DNA of 64,000 nt from Aliibacillus thermotolerans (GTDB lineage Bacteria; Bacillota; Bacilli; Bacillales; Marinococcaceae). Under the pieces are notes generated by a model that saw nothing but the letters and a program-made list of their open reading frames with translations, had not been told where the DNA came from and searched no databases. Below are positions 28,650-38,126 of this stretch, one piece after another; positions within the stretch are counted from its first letter, which is position 1; each line of letters starts with the position of its first letter. The stretch lies in assembly GCF_027853235.1 (NCBI RefSeq), contig NZ_WKJG01000072.1:62001-126000 (forward strand), written 5' to 3'. The translations under genes were made by a program, and so were the position numbers.

Positions 28650-29990
28650 CTACACTTTTTCATTAAAAGTTAACTGTGCCAGTACTTCTTCAAAGTCAGC
28701 GGAAGTACTTTCTTCGCGGTTATTTTTATTCTTTCTTTGTTTGGATGGCGTTTCATCCCGCTCTTTCTGTTCCCGTCCTTCTTGTTGGAGATAAGAAAGC
28801 GGGGATTGTTGCACGTCGATGCGCTCAATGCCAATATTTTGTTGCACGAAAGCTTGTCTCAATTGGTGAAGTTGACTCTCAACCATTTCTTTTGCCAGTT
28901 GGGTCGTTGTGATCAGTCGCGCATGCAAACGGCCATTTTCGTGTACAATTTTAATGTCTAACCGACCTAAATGTTCCGGGTGCAGTTTTATTGATAATTC
29001 AGTCGTTCCATTTTTAAACGATTGAAGAGAACTCCGCCCTAACAACTGTTGAAACTGTCGAATAAATTCTTGTGCCCGCGCGTGTTCTGTCTTTGCTTCT
29101 CCTAAGTAAAGGGTCATCTGTTCTACCTTCGACATGACGCCGGTATCCGCAATGTGGCTAGCGGTTGCAGGAGACGCCGAGGGATGATTCGTGTGAAAAT
29201 GACGTGCTAGTACTTGTTTTAAATAGTCATTGGCATTTCTCTCCATGTTTCCGATTTGTTTTTCAGGAGGTTCGGAAATGGATAAAAAAGAAAGAAGTTG
29301 TTCTCCTCGGTGCACAAGCGCTTCTTGATGCGTTCGTGCATTCGTCACGCTTGACTGCTTCCCTAGTAGCGGGTCCATCAACGATTGAATTGCCGCGAAA
29401 AAAGTAGGAGAGAAGATAGTCATAGAAGACCCTTCTGCTACTTTCGACACGTTTTCCAGCGCTTGTAATAATTCCGTAGATTCTTCCATTTTCGCCTGAG
29501 ATAATGCTTCGGTGATGATAAACGTTGCTGCCATCGCTCGTTCGAAGTGTTGCTTCATATCGAATAACACCCCACTGTTGACGGCCATTTCACTTCCTTC
29601 AAGCCACGTGACAACAGTATCTAACTGCTCTTCTTCCGAAAGGGACAACCATTCCAATAGAAGTTGCTGCACTTCTGTTGGAAGCTCGGAAAAAAACGGA
29701 GTGTCTGTCATATTCCACGGAGAGAGGAACACTTCTTCCGATAATAAGAATGCCAATTCCGGCAAAAAGTTTTCGACGATTCCTTTTCCTTCTTTGAGAA
29801 ACTGTTGCAACGCTTCCTCAATAGAAAAGATGCTTTCCTTCGTGTCGTCTTGTAACATTGTACTTGTCATCTTATGTTGAGCACCTAGCAAAATATCGAA
29901 AAAATTCGTTGCTGTATGCCCCGGTTGATTTATCTCACCGAATGCCGTGTCACTTTTCATTGAGAGCAGTTGCCCGATCTGCATATTCAT
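28650..29990 (-). CDS. fliK: Flagellar hook-length control protein FliK
   Basis: Secreted molecular ruler that measures the hook and signals FlhB to switch. The first 320 residues are variable and helical; the C-terminal domain (ELSIKLHPEHLGRLDIKIV, then ARLITTTQLAKEMVESQLHQ) is the conserved Flg_hook domain. The frame opens 15 codons earlier at a TTG-type extension, but the ATG at 29990 follows AGGAGGTGAACAG, giving 446 residues. It is followed by flgD. Confidence 0.92.
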   Translation of the reverse strand: MNMQIGQLLSMKSDTAFGEINQPGHTATNFFDILLGAQHKMTSTMLQDDTKESIFSIEEALQQFLKEGKGIVENFLPELAFLLSEEVFLSPWNMTDTPFFSELPTEVQQLLLEWLSLSEEEQLDTVVTWLEGSEMAVNSGVLFDMKQHFERAMAATFIITEALSQAKMEESTELLQALENVSKVAEGSSMTIFSPTFFAAIQSLMDPLLGKQSSVTNARTHQEALVHRGEQLLSFLSISEPPEKQIGNMERNANDYLKQVLARHFHTNHPSASPATASHIADTGVMSKVEQMTLYLGEAKTEHARAQEFIRQFQQLLGRSSLQSFKNGTTELSIKLHPEHLGRLDIKIVHENGRLHARLITTTQLAKEMVESQLHQLRQAFVQQNIGIERIDVQQSPLSYLQQEGREQKERDETPSKQRKNKNNREESTSADFEEVLAQLTFNEKV

Positions 29991-30015
29991 CTGTTCACCT
30001 CCTTTCAAATATGCT

Positions 30016-30579
30016 TCATTTTTGACTGAAAGCATTCATTACTTCCGCCGCTTTTTCCGGATCCATTTTTGCCAATATGGCACCGCGTGTGTCAACATTC
30101 ATTTCACTCATATGAAACAACACTTCTTCCGTGGACATGTTTTCCATAATGGCAGCGGCTTTACCCGGTGACATACTTTCATACACCTGAGCGAGTTCTT
30201 TCAAATCGTTTTGGATTTCAGTCGGAAGCTCTTCACTGTCTTCCTCTTCTTCTAACGTTAATTCTTCCAACTCATTTTCTAAAGCGCGTATTTCTTCTTC
30301 TTTTTCTTCCAATTGCCTCTCCAGTTGGACAATTTCTCGATCTTTTCGTTCTAAGTCTTCCACCGTGACGGTGGGGGTGTCAACTTTTTCTTCCTCTTCC
30401 AATAATGATTGAACCCCTGGTATTTGGGATGCGACATGTTTTCCCGCCTCGAATACATTGATGCCAAGAATCGATAAAATAATGACACCGACAACGATGA
30501 AAAAAACAGCTGGTATGAAAAAGAGGAGGAAAAACCATTGTAATTTACTTGTCTTTTTTTCATTGTTCGTATTCGCCAT
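30016..30579 (-). CDS. MotE family protein (YlxF)
   Basis: The protein has one membrane segment (about 14-37), an acidic coiled-coil (about 60-115) and a C-terminal MgtE-N-like domain with MSPGKAAAIMENMSTEEVLF and ILAKMDPEKAAEVMNAF. This equals B. subtilis YlxF and the MotE family, which in Sinorhizobium is a chaperone for the MotC periplasmic motor protein; its Bacillus role is unclear. The upstream ATG at 30597 lacks a ribosome site; ATG 30579 has AGGTGAAGG. It lies between fliJ and fliK. Confidence 0.85.
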   Translation of the reverse strand: MANTNNEKKTSKLQWFFLLFFIPAVFFIVVGVIILSILGINVFEAGKHVASQIPGVQSLLEEEEKVDTPTVTVEDLERKDREIVQLERQLEEKEEEIRALENELEELTLEEEEDSEELPTEIQNDLKELAQVYESMSPGKAAAIMENMSTEEVLFHMSEMNVDTRGAILAKMDPEKAAEVMNAFSQK

Positions 30580-30593
30580 ACCTTCACCTAATT

Positions 30594-31037
30594 TCATGTA
30601 CGAAAGGCATATTTTCGAAGAGAAAGCTCATCCATTTGCTTCGCTTCTTCCTTTTTCACTTCTTCCTTGTAGTTTTCGTGGGCACGCTCTTTCATTTTTT
30701 CATATTTTTTCCATTCTATTGTAGCCACTTTCATTTCTTCTTCCTTTTTTTGCATGCGTAAACGCGCGATGTTTGTTTTTTTCGTCACTGCTTGAATTTC
30801 GTTGGTAAGTTGAAAAAGGGCTTTTTCGTTTTGTTGTAATTCTTGAATCAACATTCCTTCTTTCATTTTCTTTTCATACATTTCTTCTATTTGTTCTTTT
30901 TGTCGCAACAACTCATATAAAGCCGTTGCTACTTTTTCGAACTGATTGACAGATTGTTGGTATTCTTGCTCTTTTGCCTCTTTCTCTCGTTCTTTTAATT
31001 CAAGAATTTGTTGGAACGAATATGTAAAACCCATCAT
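30594..31037 (-). CDS. fliJ: Flagellar export chaperone FliJ
   Basis: A coiled-coil protein of 147 residues that works as the central stalk of the FliI ATPase. The start region MMGFTYSFQQILELKEREK and heavy Glu/Lys/Gln heptads match FliJ. An ATG overlapping the fliI stop opens the frame five codons earlier, but GGGGAG precedes the ATG at 31037 with good spacing. Confidence 0.92.
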   Translation of the reverse strand: MMGFTYSFQQILELKEREKEAKEQEYQQSVNQFEKVATALYELLRQKEQIEEMYEKKMKEGMLIQELQQNEKALFQLTNEIQAVTKKTNIARLRMQKKEEEMKVATIEWKKYEKMKERAHENYKEEVKKEEAKQMDELSLRKYAFRT

Positions 31038-31048
31038 CTTACTCCCCT

Positions 31049-32356
31049 TCATGATTGAACACTTTTAACGAGTTGCTCCATTGTTTCATCAAACGTATAT
31101 GCTTCATGCATATCTTGCTGTAAAAACGCGTGAATAGAAGGAATTTTTTCCATCGCTTCATCTACTTCCGGCGAAGAACCTTTTTTATAGGCGCCGATTT
31201 GAATTAAATCTTCCGACTCCTCGTACGTCGCCAGTAATCGTCGTACCGTAGATGCGATTTCGCGATGTTCGGGTGTGACGATTTCATTCATGATGCGGCT
31301 GACACTTTTTAAAATGTGAATGGCGGGAAAATGTCCTTTATCCGCTAATTTCCGGTCGAGAACGAGATGCCCATCTAAAATTCCGCGCACCGCATCGGCA
31401 ATTGGTTCATTCAAATCATCGCCATCCACCAATACCGTATAAAAAGCGGTGATGCTTCCTTCGTTGTACGTGCCGGAACGCTCTAACAAACGAGGTAAAA
31501 GCGCAAAAACACTTGGGGTGTACCCTTTCGTTGTCGGCGGTTCACCGACTGCTAAGCCGATTTCTCGTTGGGCCATCGCAAAACGAGTGACTGAGTCCAT
31601 CATTAAGTTGACATGTTTTCCTTGATCGCGAAAATATTCCGCGATAGCGGTGGCCGTAAACGCTCCTTTCACTCTCATTAACGCCGGTTGGTCGGAAGTC
31701 GCTACGACCACAATCGATTTCTTCATCCCTTTTTCTCCAAGATCTCGCTCAATAAATTCTTTTACTTCTCTGCCGCGCTCCCCGATCAATGCAATGACGT
31801 TTACGTCTGCTTCGGAGTGCTTCGTAATCATGGAAAGAAGGGTACTTTTCCCGACCCCACTACCGGCAAAAATACCTACTCTTTGTCCCCGTCCTACCGT
31901 AAGTAGCCCGTCAATGGCTTTCACTCCAAGGGAAAGGGGGGTATCAATTCGCGGTCGCATGAGCGGATTTGGAGGCTCTCGTTCCGCATCCGTTACAAGG
32001 AGACCTTTTGGCAAATCCATTCCATTTAAAGGACGACCAATTCCATCTAATACTTGTCCGACGATATTTGTCCCTACTTTTATTTGAAGAGACTTTCCCG
32101 TTGCTTCCACTAAATTTCCCGGTCCGATATCTACCATAGGAGTAAAAGGCATGAGGAGTACTTTTTGATCTTTAAAACCGACAACTTCCGCCCAGACGAT
32201 TTCTTTTTGGTGATTTGTATGAATGAGGCAAATATCTCCTATTGCTGTTTTTGGGCCTTGCGATTCAATGGTAAGGCCAACGACGCGAGTGACTTTTCCG
32301 TATTGCTTCAACGGATTTAACTGTGAAACAACCGGAATGAGATCAGCTGCTTTCAT
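31049..32356 (-). CDS. fliI: Flagellum-specific ATPase FliI
   Basis: F1-beta-like ATPase that unloads substrates at the export gate. Walker A is GSGVGKST (165-172); GERGREVKEFIE and the Walker B region VNLMMDSVTRFAMAQREI follow. At 435 residues it is complete. The start overlaps the end of fliH by 14 bases and its stop overlaps the fliJ leader. Confidence 0.97.
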   Translation of the reverse strand: MKAADLIPVVSQLNPLKQYGKVTRVVGLTIESQGPKTAIGDICLIHTNHQKEIVWAEVVGFKDQKVLLMPFTPMVDIGPGNLVEATGKSLQIKVGTNIVGQVLDGIGRPLNGMDLPKGLLVTDAEREPPNPLMRPRIDTPLSLGVKAIDGLLTVGRGQRVGIFAGSGVGKSTLLSMITKHSEADVNVIALIGERGREVKEFIERDLGEKGMKKSIVVVATSDQPALMRVKGAFTATAIAEYFRDQGKHVNLMMDSVTRFAMAQREIGLAVGEPPTTKGYTPSVFALLPRLLERSGTYNEGSITAFYTVLVDGDDLNEPIADAVRGILDGHLVLDRKLADKGHFPAIHILKSVSRIMNEIVTPEHREIASTVRRLLATYEESEDLIQIGAYKKGSSPEVDEAMEKIPSIHAFLQQDMHEAYTFDETMEQLVKSVQS

Positions 32357-33146
32357 CCTTTTCCCCTTCCTTTAACCGCTCGTGTAATTGACGTTTTAAT
32401 TCTTCCAGTTGACTATCGACAGACGCATCGATTCGTCCGTATGGTGTTTCTATGAAACAAGCATTGTCTGTTAACTCTGCATCTGGCAAAATAATTAACT
32501 CTTTTGCATAAGGAAGGATACTTTCCATTTCTTGTTGTCGATTCTTTAAGAGCGGATACTGCGTTGGAGCAACGTAAATGGCCACTTCTTTTTGTTCTTT
32601 CACTTCTTGAACTGCCTCTTTTACAAGTTGCATCCACTTGTCCTCATCTTGCAATTCATGATGGACAATTCGTTTCGCAATGGCAAGCGCCAATTCTAAA
32701 ATGACGGGTTCTGCTTTTTCTAAATAAAGATGATAGTCATTTTTCGCCGTTTGTATCACTTCTTTTGCTTCATTTATTTTTTGTTCGTAAGAGAGGAATC
32801 CGTCTTGTACTCCTTTTTCAAAACCTGCTTGATAACCTGTTTCTTCTGCTTGTTGAAAGGCAACTTGTAATTTTTCTTCCGCCTCTTGCTCTTCTTTTTT
32901 GATTTTTTCGCGAGCGAGCTGTAACTCTTCCTCCGCTGCACGAAGGCGCTTTTCCATCTCTTTTTCTTTTTGTTGTAATCGCTGTTCTCTCTCTTTCAAG
33001 TACGTTTCCAATCGTTGATTCTCTTTTTCGTCCTGTCTCTTTTCCGCTCCTTTTTCTTTTTTAGGAAGAGAAATGGTTTTAATCTCAATCGGTCGCGACT
33101 CCGTAGAAAGCGTTCGTTCCCCTACGCTTTTAATGACGTTAGACAA
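32343..33146 (-). CDS. fliH: Flagellar assembly protein FliH
   Basis: Negative regulator and membrane anchor of FliI. At 267 residues it has a long Glu/Lys/Gln coiled coil (about 25-100) and the V/F-ATPase E-subunit-like C-terminal half with ELALAIAKRIVHHELQ and the IDASVDSQLEELKRQLHE end. It lies between fliG and fliI with overlaps on both sides. Confidence 0.92.
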   Translation of the reverse strand: MSNVIKSVGERTLSTESRPIEIKTISLPKKEKGAEKRQDEKENQRLETYLKEREQRLQQKEKEMEKRLRAAEEELQLAREKIKKEEQEAEEKLQVAFQQAEETGYQAGFEKGVQDGFLSYEQKINEAKEVIQTAKNDYHLYLEKAEPVILELALAIAKRIVHHELQDEDKWMQLVKEAVQEVKEQKEVAIYVAPTQYPLLKNRQQEMESILPYAKELIILPDAELTDNACFIETPYGRIDASVDSQLEELKRQLHERLKEGEKDESS

Positions 33147-34155
33147 TCACATCATCTCCTCCGCCGCGCGCAATAATAATTTCACCGGTTTCTTCGAGAC
33201 GACGGATAATCGCTACAATTCGAGATTGTGCTTCTTCCACGTCCCGTAAACGGACCGGCCCCATGAATTCCATTTCTTCTTTGAAAGTCTCGGCCATTCG
33301 TTTCGACATGTTGTTAAAGATGACTTCTTTCACTTCTTCACTGGCTACTTTTAATGCTAGTTGCAAGTCGTCGTTTTCCACATCACGAATGACACGTTGA
33401 ATCGAGCGATTATCTAACGTCACAATATCTTCAAAGACGAACATCCGTTTTTTGATTTCGTCTGCTAATTCAGGGTCTTGGATTTCAAGAGCATCTAAAA
33501 TGGTCCGTTCCGTACTGCGGTCGACACTATTTAACACTTCCACGACCGATTCAATCCCACCGGTTTCCGTATAGTCTTGGGTGACGGTAGCAGACAATTT
33601 TTGTTCAAGAATGGTTTCCACTTCGTTAATGATTTCCGGTGACGTGCTATCCATCACGGCAATGCGTTTCGCTACGTCCGCTTGCATTTCTTGTGGAAGT
33701 TCGGACAATATTTGACCCGCTTGTTCCGGTGTTAAATAAGACAAAATAAGCGCAATCGTTTGTGGGTGTTCGTTTTGAATAAAATTCAAGATTTGAGAGG
33801 AATCGGCTTTGCGCGCAAAGTCAAAGGGCTTTACTTGTAAAGTGGATGTGAGGCGCTCGATGATAGCCATCGCTTCTTCCTCACCGAGAGCCTTTTCTAA
33901 TACACTTTTTGCATATCCAATTCCACCTTGTGAAATGTAATCTTGCGCAAGTGCAATTTGATGAAATTCCTCTAACACGCGCTCTTTCGTCTCACTATCC
34001 ACTTGACGAACATTGGCAATTTCCAGCGTCAACTTTTCAATTTCTTCTTCGCTTAAATGTTTATACACTTGCGCTGACACATCAGGACCGAGAGAGATCA
34101 AAAGCATTGCTGCTTTTTGTCTACCAGTTAACCTGTTTTTTCCGCCCCTTGCCAT
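33139..34155 (-). CDS. fliG: Flagellar motor switch protein FliG
   Basis: C-ring subunit that touches MotA and converts ion flux into torque. The 338-residue protein begins LTGRQKAAMLLISLGPDVSA, has the middle EHPQTIALILSYLTPEQA motif and the C-terminal charged helix SKRMAETFKEEMEFMGPVRL. It follows fliF and overlaps fliH by eight bases. Confidence 0.97.
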   Translation of the reverse strand: MARGGKNRLTGRQKAAMLLISLGPDVSAQVYKHLSEEEIEKLTLEIANVRQVDSETKERVLEEFHQIALAQDYISQGGIGYAKSVLEKALGEEEAMAIIERLTSTLQVKPFDFARKADSSQILNFIQNEHPQTIALILSYLTPEQAGQILSELPQEMQADVAKRIAVMDSTSPEIINEVETILEQKLSATVTQDYTETGGIESVVEVLNSVDRSTERTILDALEIQDPELADEIKKRMFVFEDIVTLDNRSIQRVIRDVENDDLQLALKVASEEVKEVIFNNMSKRMAETFKEEMEFMGPVRLRDVEEAQSRIVAIIRRLEETGEIIIARGGGDDVIV

Positions 34156-34166
34156 TCTCGTTCCTC

Positions 34167-35753
34167 CTAATCTTCAGACAACCAAGTCCGTAATAACTTC
34201 GAAAATTCCTCCGGTTTCTCTCTGGCTAGACGTTCCAGTTGCTTTCTTCTTGTCTCGTGTTCCGAATCTTCTCTTTCTGGGATGTCTGGAATCTCTTCTT
34301 CGGTTGGAAGATCTTCCTCTACTAGTAATTCTTCCTCTTCTTGTCGTCTTCTTCTTAACAGTAAGAAGGCTAACACGATGACAAGCACAATGAGTACACC
34401 GGATAAAATATACATCCAGAGTGGAATATTGGTGCTAACTTCTTCTTCTACAACAACTTTCCCAGCAAATGGTTGAGAAGAAACAAATATTTTTTCACTG
34501 ATTTCTTCTTCTGTGACGTCTTCTAAATATGTATCATCAATACTTGTCGCCACAATCGTGCTTAATATTTGTTCAATATCGTTTATACTACCTGGTGGTA
34601 AAGAAGTCGGATCTTCAGGGTCAGGCGGTTCCACCATGACTTGAATCCCAATATCTCTGATTTTATAAGGACTTTCAACGATTTCTCGATGGATGCGATT
34701 CACTTCATTGTTAATTCGTTCTTCCGTCCGTTCGTAATCCCCATTTCCATCCATGCCACCGGCCGGATAGTTTACGACATCTTCCTCTCCTGCCCCCGGC
34801 ACACCACCTTCTTCTATTTCCTCTCCTTCAAAAGTCTCGGTGATTCGTTCTGCACTGATTTCAATTCCTTCCATATTCTCTTCATCCACTGGTTCTACGA
34901 GTGCTTCTTCGCGATTTTCTTGCGTAAAATCTAAATCTGTCGTCACCGTAACGAGAACTTTATCAGGCCCCATTAACGTCCCGAGCATTTGTTGAATTTG
35001 CGTTTGCAGTCGTCGTTCCACATCTAATTGAATTTGACGTTGTTCTTCGTATGCGCTCATCGATGAGGAAGAATTATTACTATCTTCATAATAAAAATGT
35101 TCAAATCTTTCGTTCATAATGACGATATTATCTACAGGTAAGTCCGGTACACTTTTGGAAACGAGATGGTACAACGCTCGTATTTGTTCCTCATCGATGC
35201 TCCCCCGTCCACCGGTGTTAAGAACGATCGAGGCCGTTGCTTGTTTCGCTTCTTCTGATACCCAAGTGGATTCTTCCGGTAGAGTAATCATGACATTCGC
35301 GCTTTCCACGCCATCAAGGTTTTGGATTAAATTTTCCAATTCCGTTTGCATCGCGGCTCTTTCCATGACGCTAAACTCATTATCTGTCATTCCAAAACCG
35401 ACTTGGTCTTCGATGAATGTATAATCAATGGCGCCACTTTCCGGTATTCCTTCGGCAGCGAGTTCCACTTTTAACGCATCGACCTGGTCTTCAGGTACGC
35501 TAATGGCAGAACCATCATTCGATAATTGTGAAGGGATCCCGCGTTGGTCCAATGTTTCTTTTATTTGACCTGTTTCTTCCGGAGAAAGATTTGTATATAA
35601 AGGAACATAGTTCGGTCTCATCAAAAATACGAGCAATAAAAGAAGGAGGAAAAATAGGATGAAGGTGGCGAGCATGAACCATTTTTGTTTTTTTGACCGC
35701 GTTTTCCAATATTCAGTTGCTTTCTCTTTCGCTTGTAACAATTGTTCTTTCAT
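34167..35753 (-). CDS. fliF: Flagellar MS-ring protein FliF
   Basis: Forms the membrane ring on which the basal body is built. At 528 residues it has an N-terminal membrane segment (about 25-46), two ring-building domains with LYTNLSPEETGQIKETLDQR and YHLVSKSVPDLPVDNIVIMN, an acidic loop, a second membrane segment (about 445-468) and a C-terminal FliG-binding tail. GGGAGG precedes the ATG. Confidence 0.97.
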   Translation of the reverse strand: MKEQLLQAKEKATEYWKTRSKKQKWFMLATFILFFLLLLLLVFLMRPNYVPLYTNLSPEETGQIKETLDQRGIPSQLSNDGSAISVPEDQVDALKVELAAEGIPESGAIDYTFIEDQVGFGMTDNEFSVMERAAMQTELENLIQNLDGVESANVMITLPEESTWVSEEAKQATASIVLNTGGRGSIDEEQIRALYHLVSKSVPDLPVDNIVIMNERFEHFYYEDSNNSSSSMSAYEEQRQIQLDVERRLQTQIQQMLGTLMGPDKVLVTVTTDLDFTQENREEALVEPVDEENMEGIEISAERITETFEGEEIEEGGVPGAGEEDVVNYPAGGMDGNGDYERTEERINNEVNRIHREIVESPYKIRDIGIQVMVEPPDPEDPTSLPPGSINDIEQILSTIVATSIDDTYLEDVTEEEISEKIFVSSQPFAGKVVVEEEVSTNIPLWMYILSGVLIVLVIVLAFLLLRRRRQEEEELLVEEDLPTEEEIPDIPEREDSEHETRRKQLERLAREKPEEFSKLLRTWLSED

Positions 35754-35788
35754 GGTTCCTCCCGCCTACATCACCTGGAAACGTTCCA

Positions 35789-36103
35789 TCATACTTGCAT
35801 TCGCATGATTTCTTGGTAAGCTTCCATTGCTTTATTTCGTACTTCAATGGTTGTTTGTAACATGACACTTGCTTTTTCCGCCGCGACCATGACGTCATGT
35901 AAATCTTCCACTTCTCCTGTCGCGAGCTTTGTCGTCATTTCATCGGAATGATGCTGTGCTTCATTTACTTTTTGAATCGCTTCACTCAATGCTTTTTTAA
36001 ACGTCTCTTGGGCTTCTGCTGGTGTCTTTATCGTCGAGCTGGATTCTGCCTGCTTCACTTGTGGCGACATCGGTGTTACTACGTTTGATATAAAAGGATT
36101 CAT
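35789..36103 (-). CDS. fliE: Flagellar hook-basal body protein FliE
   Basis: Links the MS ring to the rod. The 104-residue protein ends with the family pattern HDVMVAAEKASVMLQTTIEV followed by RNKAMEAYQEIMRMQV. It lies between flgC and fliF. Confidence 0.94.
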   Translation of the reverse strand: MNPFISNVVTPMSPQVKQAESSSTIKTPAEAQETFKKALSEAIQKVNEAQHHSDEMTTKLATGEVEDLHDVMVAAEKASVMLQTTIEVRNKAMEAYQEIMRMQV

Positions 36104-36134
36104 CGGTTTCCTCCCCTTTTAGAACGGAACGATT

Positions 36135-36596
36135 TTATTGATTCCGTCCGATTTCCAATGCTTTTAACATCATGTTTTTTGTTGCATTGATCGTTGTGAC
36201 ATTCGCTTCATAGGAACGCGTCGCACTGATCATATTCACCATTTCTTTTAATGGATCCACGTTTGGCAAAGCGACAAAGCCATCTTCGTTCGCTTCCGGA
36301 TGATCCGGTCGATACACTTGTTTAAATGGTGTTGTGTCTTCCACGATCCGGTCAACCTTTACTCCTTCCCCCGGGTTTCTTTCCCCGTTTCCTTGCGCTT
36401 TTTTTAAGTAAGTAGAAAAAGAAGGTTGTTTTGGCGACATCGATACCATTTTCCTACGATAAGGTTCCCACTCCCCATTGACGAACCGACCTCTCGTTGA
36501 ATCTGCATTGGCGATGTTCGCAGCAGTAACATCCATGCGCAACCTCTGAGCTGTTAAACCAGAGGCAGAAATATTGATCCCATGAAAAATCCCCAT
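36135..36596 (-). CDS. flgC: Flagellar rod protein FlgC
   Basis: Proximal rod subunit of 153 residues. N-terminal MGIFHGINISASGLTAQRLR, the ANIANADSTR motif and C-terminal EMVNMISATRSYEANVTTIN are the conserved rod termini. It starts six bases after flgB stops. Confidence 0.95.
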   Translation of the reverse strand: MGIFHGINISASGLTAQRLRMDVTAANIANADSTRGRFVNGEWEPYRRKMVSMSPKQPSFSTYLKKAQGNGERNPGEGVKVDRIVEDTTPFKQVYRPDHPEANEDGFVALPNVDPLKEMVNMISATRSYEANVTTINATKNMMLKALEIGRNQ

Positions 36597-36602
36597 CGTT
36601 CT

Positions 36603-36998
36603 CTATCCTCCCCGAACGGCAGATTTTAAACTTTGAAACTTACTGCTTAAACGATCCGTTAATGCGTTGTAATAAATTTGGTTTTTTGCTAGATTCGACA
36701 TTTCCTTATCCATGTCGACATTGTTTCCGTTATGATGGTACATCGTGGAGCGATCTTCGCTTATATAAGGTCCTTTTTTCATTGGACCAAACGCTATATG
36801 TTTCGGATGTGTCCGGTATGCTTCTAGTCGTTGTTTTTCCGTTACTTCTTCCAACACATGCTGAAATTGAGCCCGCTTTGCTTTATAATTTGGAGTGTCA
36901 CTATTCGCGACATTTTGTGCAATCGCTTTTTGCTCCAAGAGTGCGCCTTTCAATCCATTTTCCAGGGCATAAAAAGAACTAGAATCAAAAAGTCCCAT
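36603..36998 (-). CDS. flgB: Flagellar rod protein FlgB
   Basis: Proximal rod subunit of 131 residues and first gene of the 26-kb fla/che operon. The start MGLFDSSSFYALENGLKGAL and NVANSDTPNYKAKRAQFQ motif are typical; the short middle and NQIYYNALTDRLSSKF end complete it. The ribosome site GGGAGGGGAG lies eight bases upstream of the ATG. A sigma-A promoter lies about 110 bases upstream. Confidence 0.96.
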   Translation of the reverse strand: MGLFDSSSFYALENGLKGALLEQKAIAQNVANSDTPNYKAKRAQFQHVLEEVTEKQRLEAYRTHPKHIAFGPMKKGPYISEDRSTMYHHNGNNVDMDKEMSNLAKNQIYYNALTDRLSSKFQSLKSAVRGG

Positions 36999-37106
36999 GT
37001 TTCTCCCCTCCCGTGACTATTTATCTATGAATTTTTTCGATACATCATTCGTACAATACCTCATTCTACCGCAAAAGTTTTCCTTTTTCTACAACATGCT
37101 ACCTAA

Positions 37107-37135
37107 ATTTTATATAAATTTTCCTCATTTGTCTA
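37107..37135 (-). promoter_or_regulatory. Sigma-A promoter of the fla/che operon
   Basis: Minus-strand TAGACA (37130-37135), a 17-base spacer and TAAAAT (37107-37112), each one base from consensus. It lies between the codY terminator and flgB, about 110 bases before the flgB start; the AT-rich remainder of this 323-base gap holds no gene. In B. subtilis this promoter is repressed by CodY, but I see no convincing CodY box here. Confidence 0.7.
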
Positions 37136-37256
37136 ACATTGTTCACAAATTCATATAAAAGTACCATCTCCATTTCTACTAAATCATAAGACTTAAGTTT
37201 GCACTTTCCTTTCTAAGCGCAATTTCTTATCTTCAGTCACGGCGAACAAAGGCATG

Positions 37257-37295
37257 AAAAAAGAACCAATTACGATTTCCATCACAATTGGTTCT
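37257..37295 (-). terminator. Rho-independent terminator of codY
   Basis: A 10-bp perfect stem AGAACCAATT/AATTGGTTCT with a 14-base loop is followed by TTTTTT on the minus strand. It starts 27 bases after the codY stop and ends the xerC-hslVU-codY unit. Confidence 0.9.
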
Positions 37296-37321
37296 CCTCG
37301 TAGTTTGTAATGATATGTCGA

Positions 37322-38104
37322 TTAACCACTCATTTTTAACTTGTCTAATTCAATGAGAAATTTATCGTTTAATACTTTAATGTACGTTCCTTTCATTCCT
37401 AAAGAACGCGATTCAATCACACCGGCACTTTCTAATTTTCTGAGTGCGTTTACGATGACGGAACGGGTAATGCCGACGCGGTCAGCAATTTTGCTTGCGA
37501 CAAGCAATCCTTCTTTGGCGTCTAGCTCTTCAAAAATATGTTCTACCGCTTCTAGTTCACTATAAGAAAGAGAGCTAATCGCCATTTGTACTACCGCTTT
37601 ACTCCGTGCTTCTTCTTCAATTTCTTGCGTTTTCTCATGAAGTATTTCCATTCCTACGACTGTCGCACCGTACTCCGCTAACACTAAATCATCATCTTCA
37701 TACGGATCATTTAAGCGGGAGAATACAAGCGTTCCAAGACGTTGACCTCCGCCCACAATCGGAACGACTGTCGTTAAGCCATTTTTAAATAGATCTTTGT
37801 CCTCTTCCGGGTATGCAGTATACTTACTATCGACAGGCAAATTCGGGGATGTTTCGTGAATTTCAAACAGACTTTCGGTATACTCTTCTGGAAATTGCCG
37901 TTCTTCCAGCATTTTTTCCATGCGCTCATTTTCAATCTCTTGAACAATGGCGTAACCTAATAGTTTTCCACGACGACTAATGACAAACACATTGGACGCC
38001 AACACGTCACGTAGTGTTTCAGCCATATCTGTGAAATTAACACTTTCCCCGCCTGCCTTTTGCAACATGTCATTAATTTTCCGACTTCTCGTTAACAAAT
38101 CCAT
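37322..38104 (-). CDS. codY: GTP- and branched-chain amino acid-responsive repressor CodY
   Basis: Global repressor of nutrient-limitation genes. The 260-residue protein has an N-terminal GAF domain with SRRGKLLGY (about 43-51) and a C-terminal winged helix-turn-helix, [20 protein letters not shown] (203-222). Sequence and length match Bacillus CodY. It closes the operon after hslU and lies just upstream of the fla/che operon it controls in B. subtilis. Confidence 0.98.
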   Translation of the reverse strand: MDLLTRSRKINDMLQKAGGESVNFTDMAETLRDVLASNVFVISRRGKLLGYAIVQEIENERMEKMLEERQFPEEYTESLFEIHETSPNLPVDSKYTAYPEEDKDLFKNGLTTVVPIVGGGQRLGTLVFSRLNDPYEDDDLVLAEYGATVVGMEILHEKTQEIEEEARSKAVVQMAISSLSYSELEAVEHIFEELDAKEGLLVASKIADRVGITRSVIVNALRKLESAGVIESRSLGMKGTYIKVLNDKFLIELDKLKMSG

Positions 38105-38126
38105 CTTTCAGTCTCCTCCTGTTTTG

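Noticed and set aside
37107-37140. Possible CodY box at the fla/che promoter
   Set aside because: The AATTTTC-like stretches match the published motif poorly and the AT-rich context makes chance matches likely.
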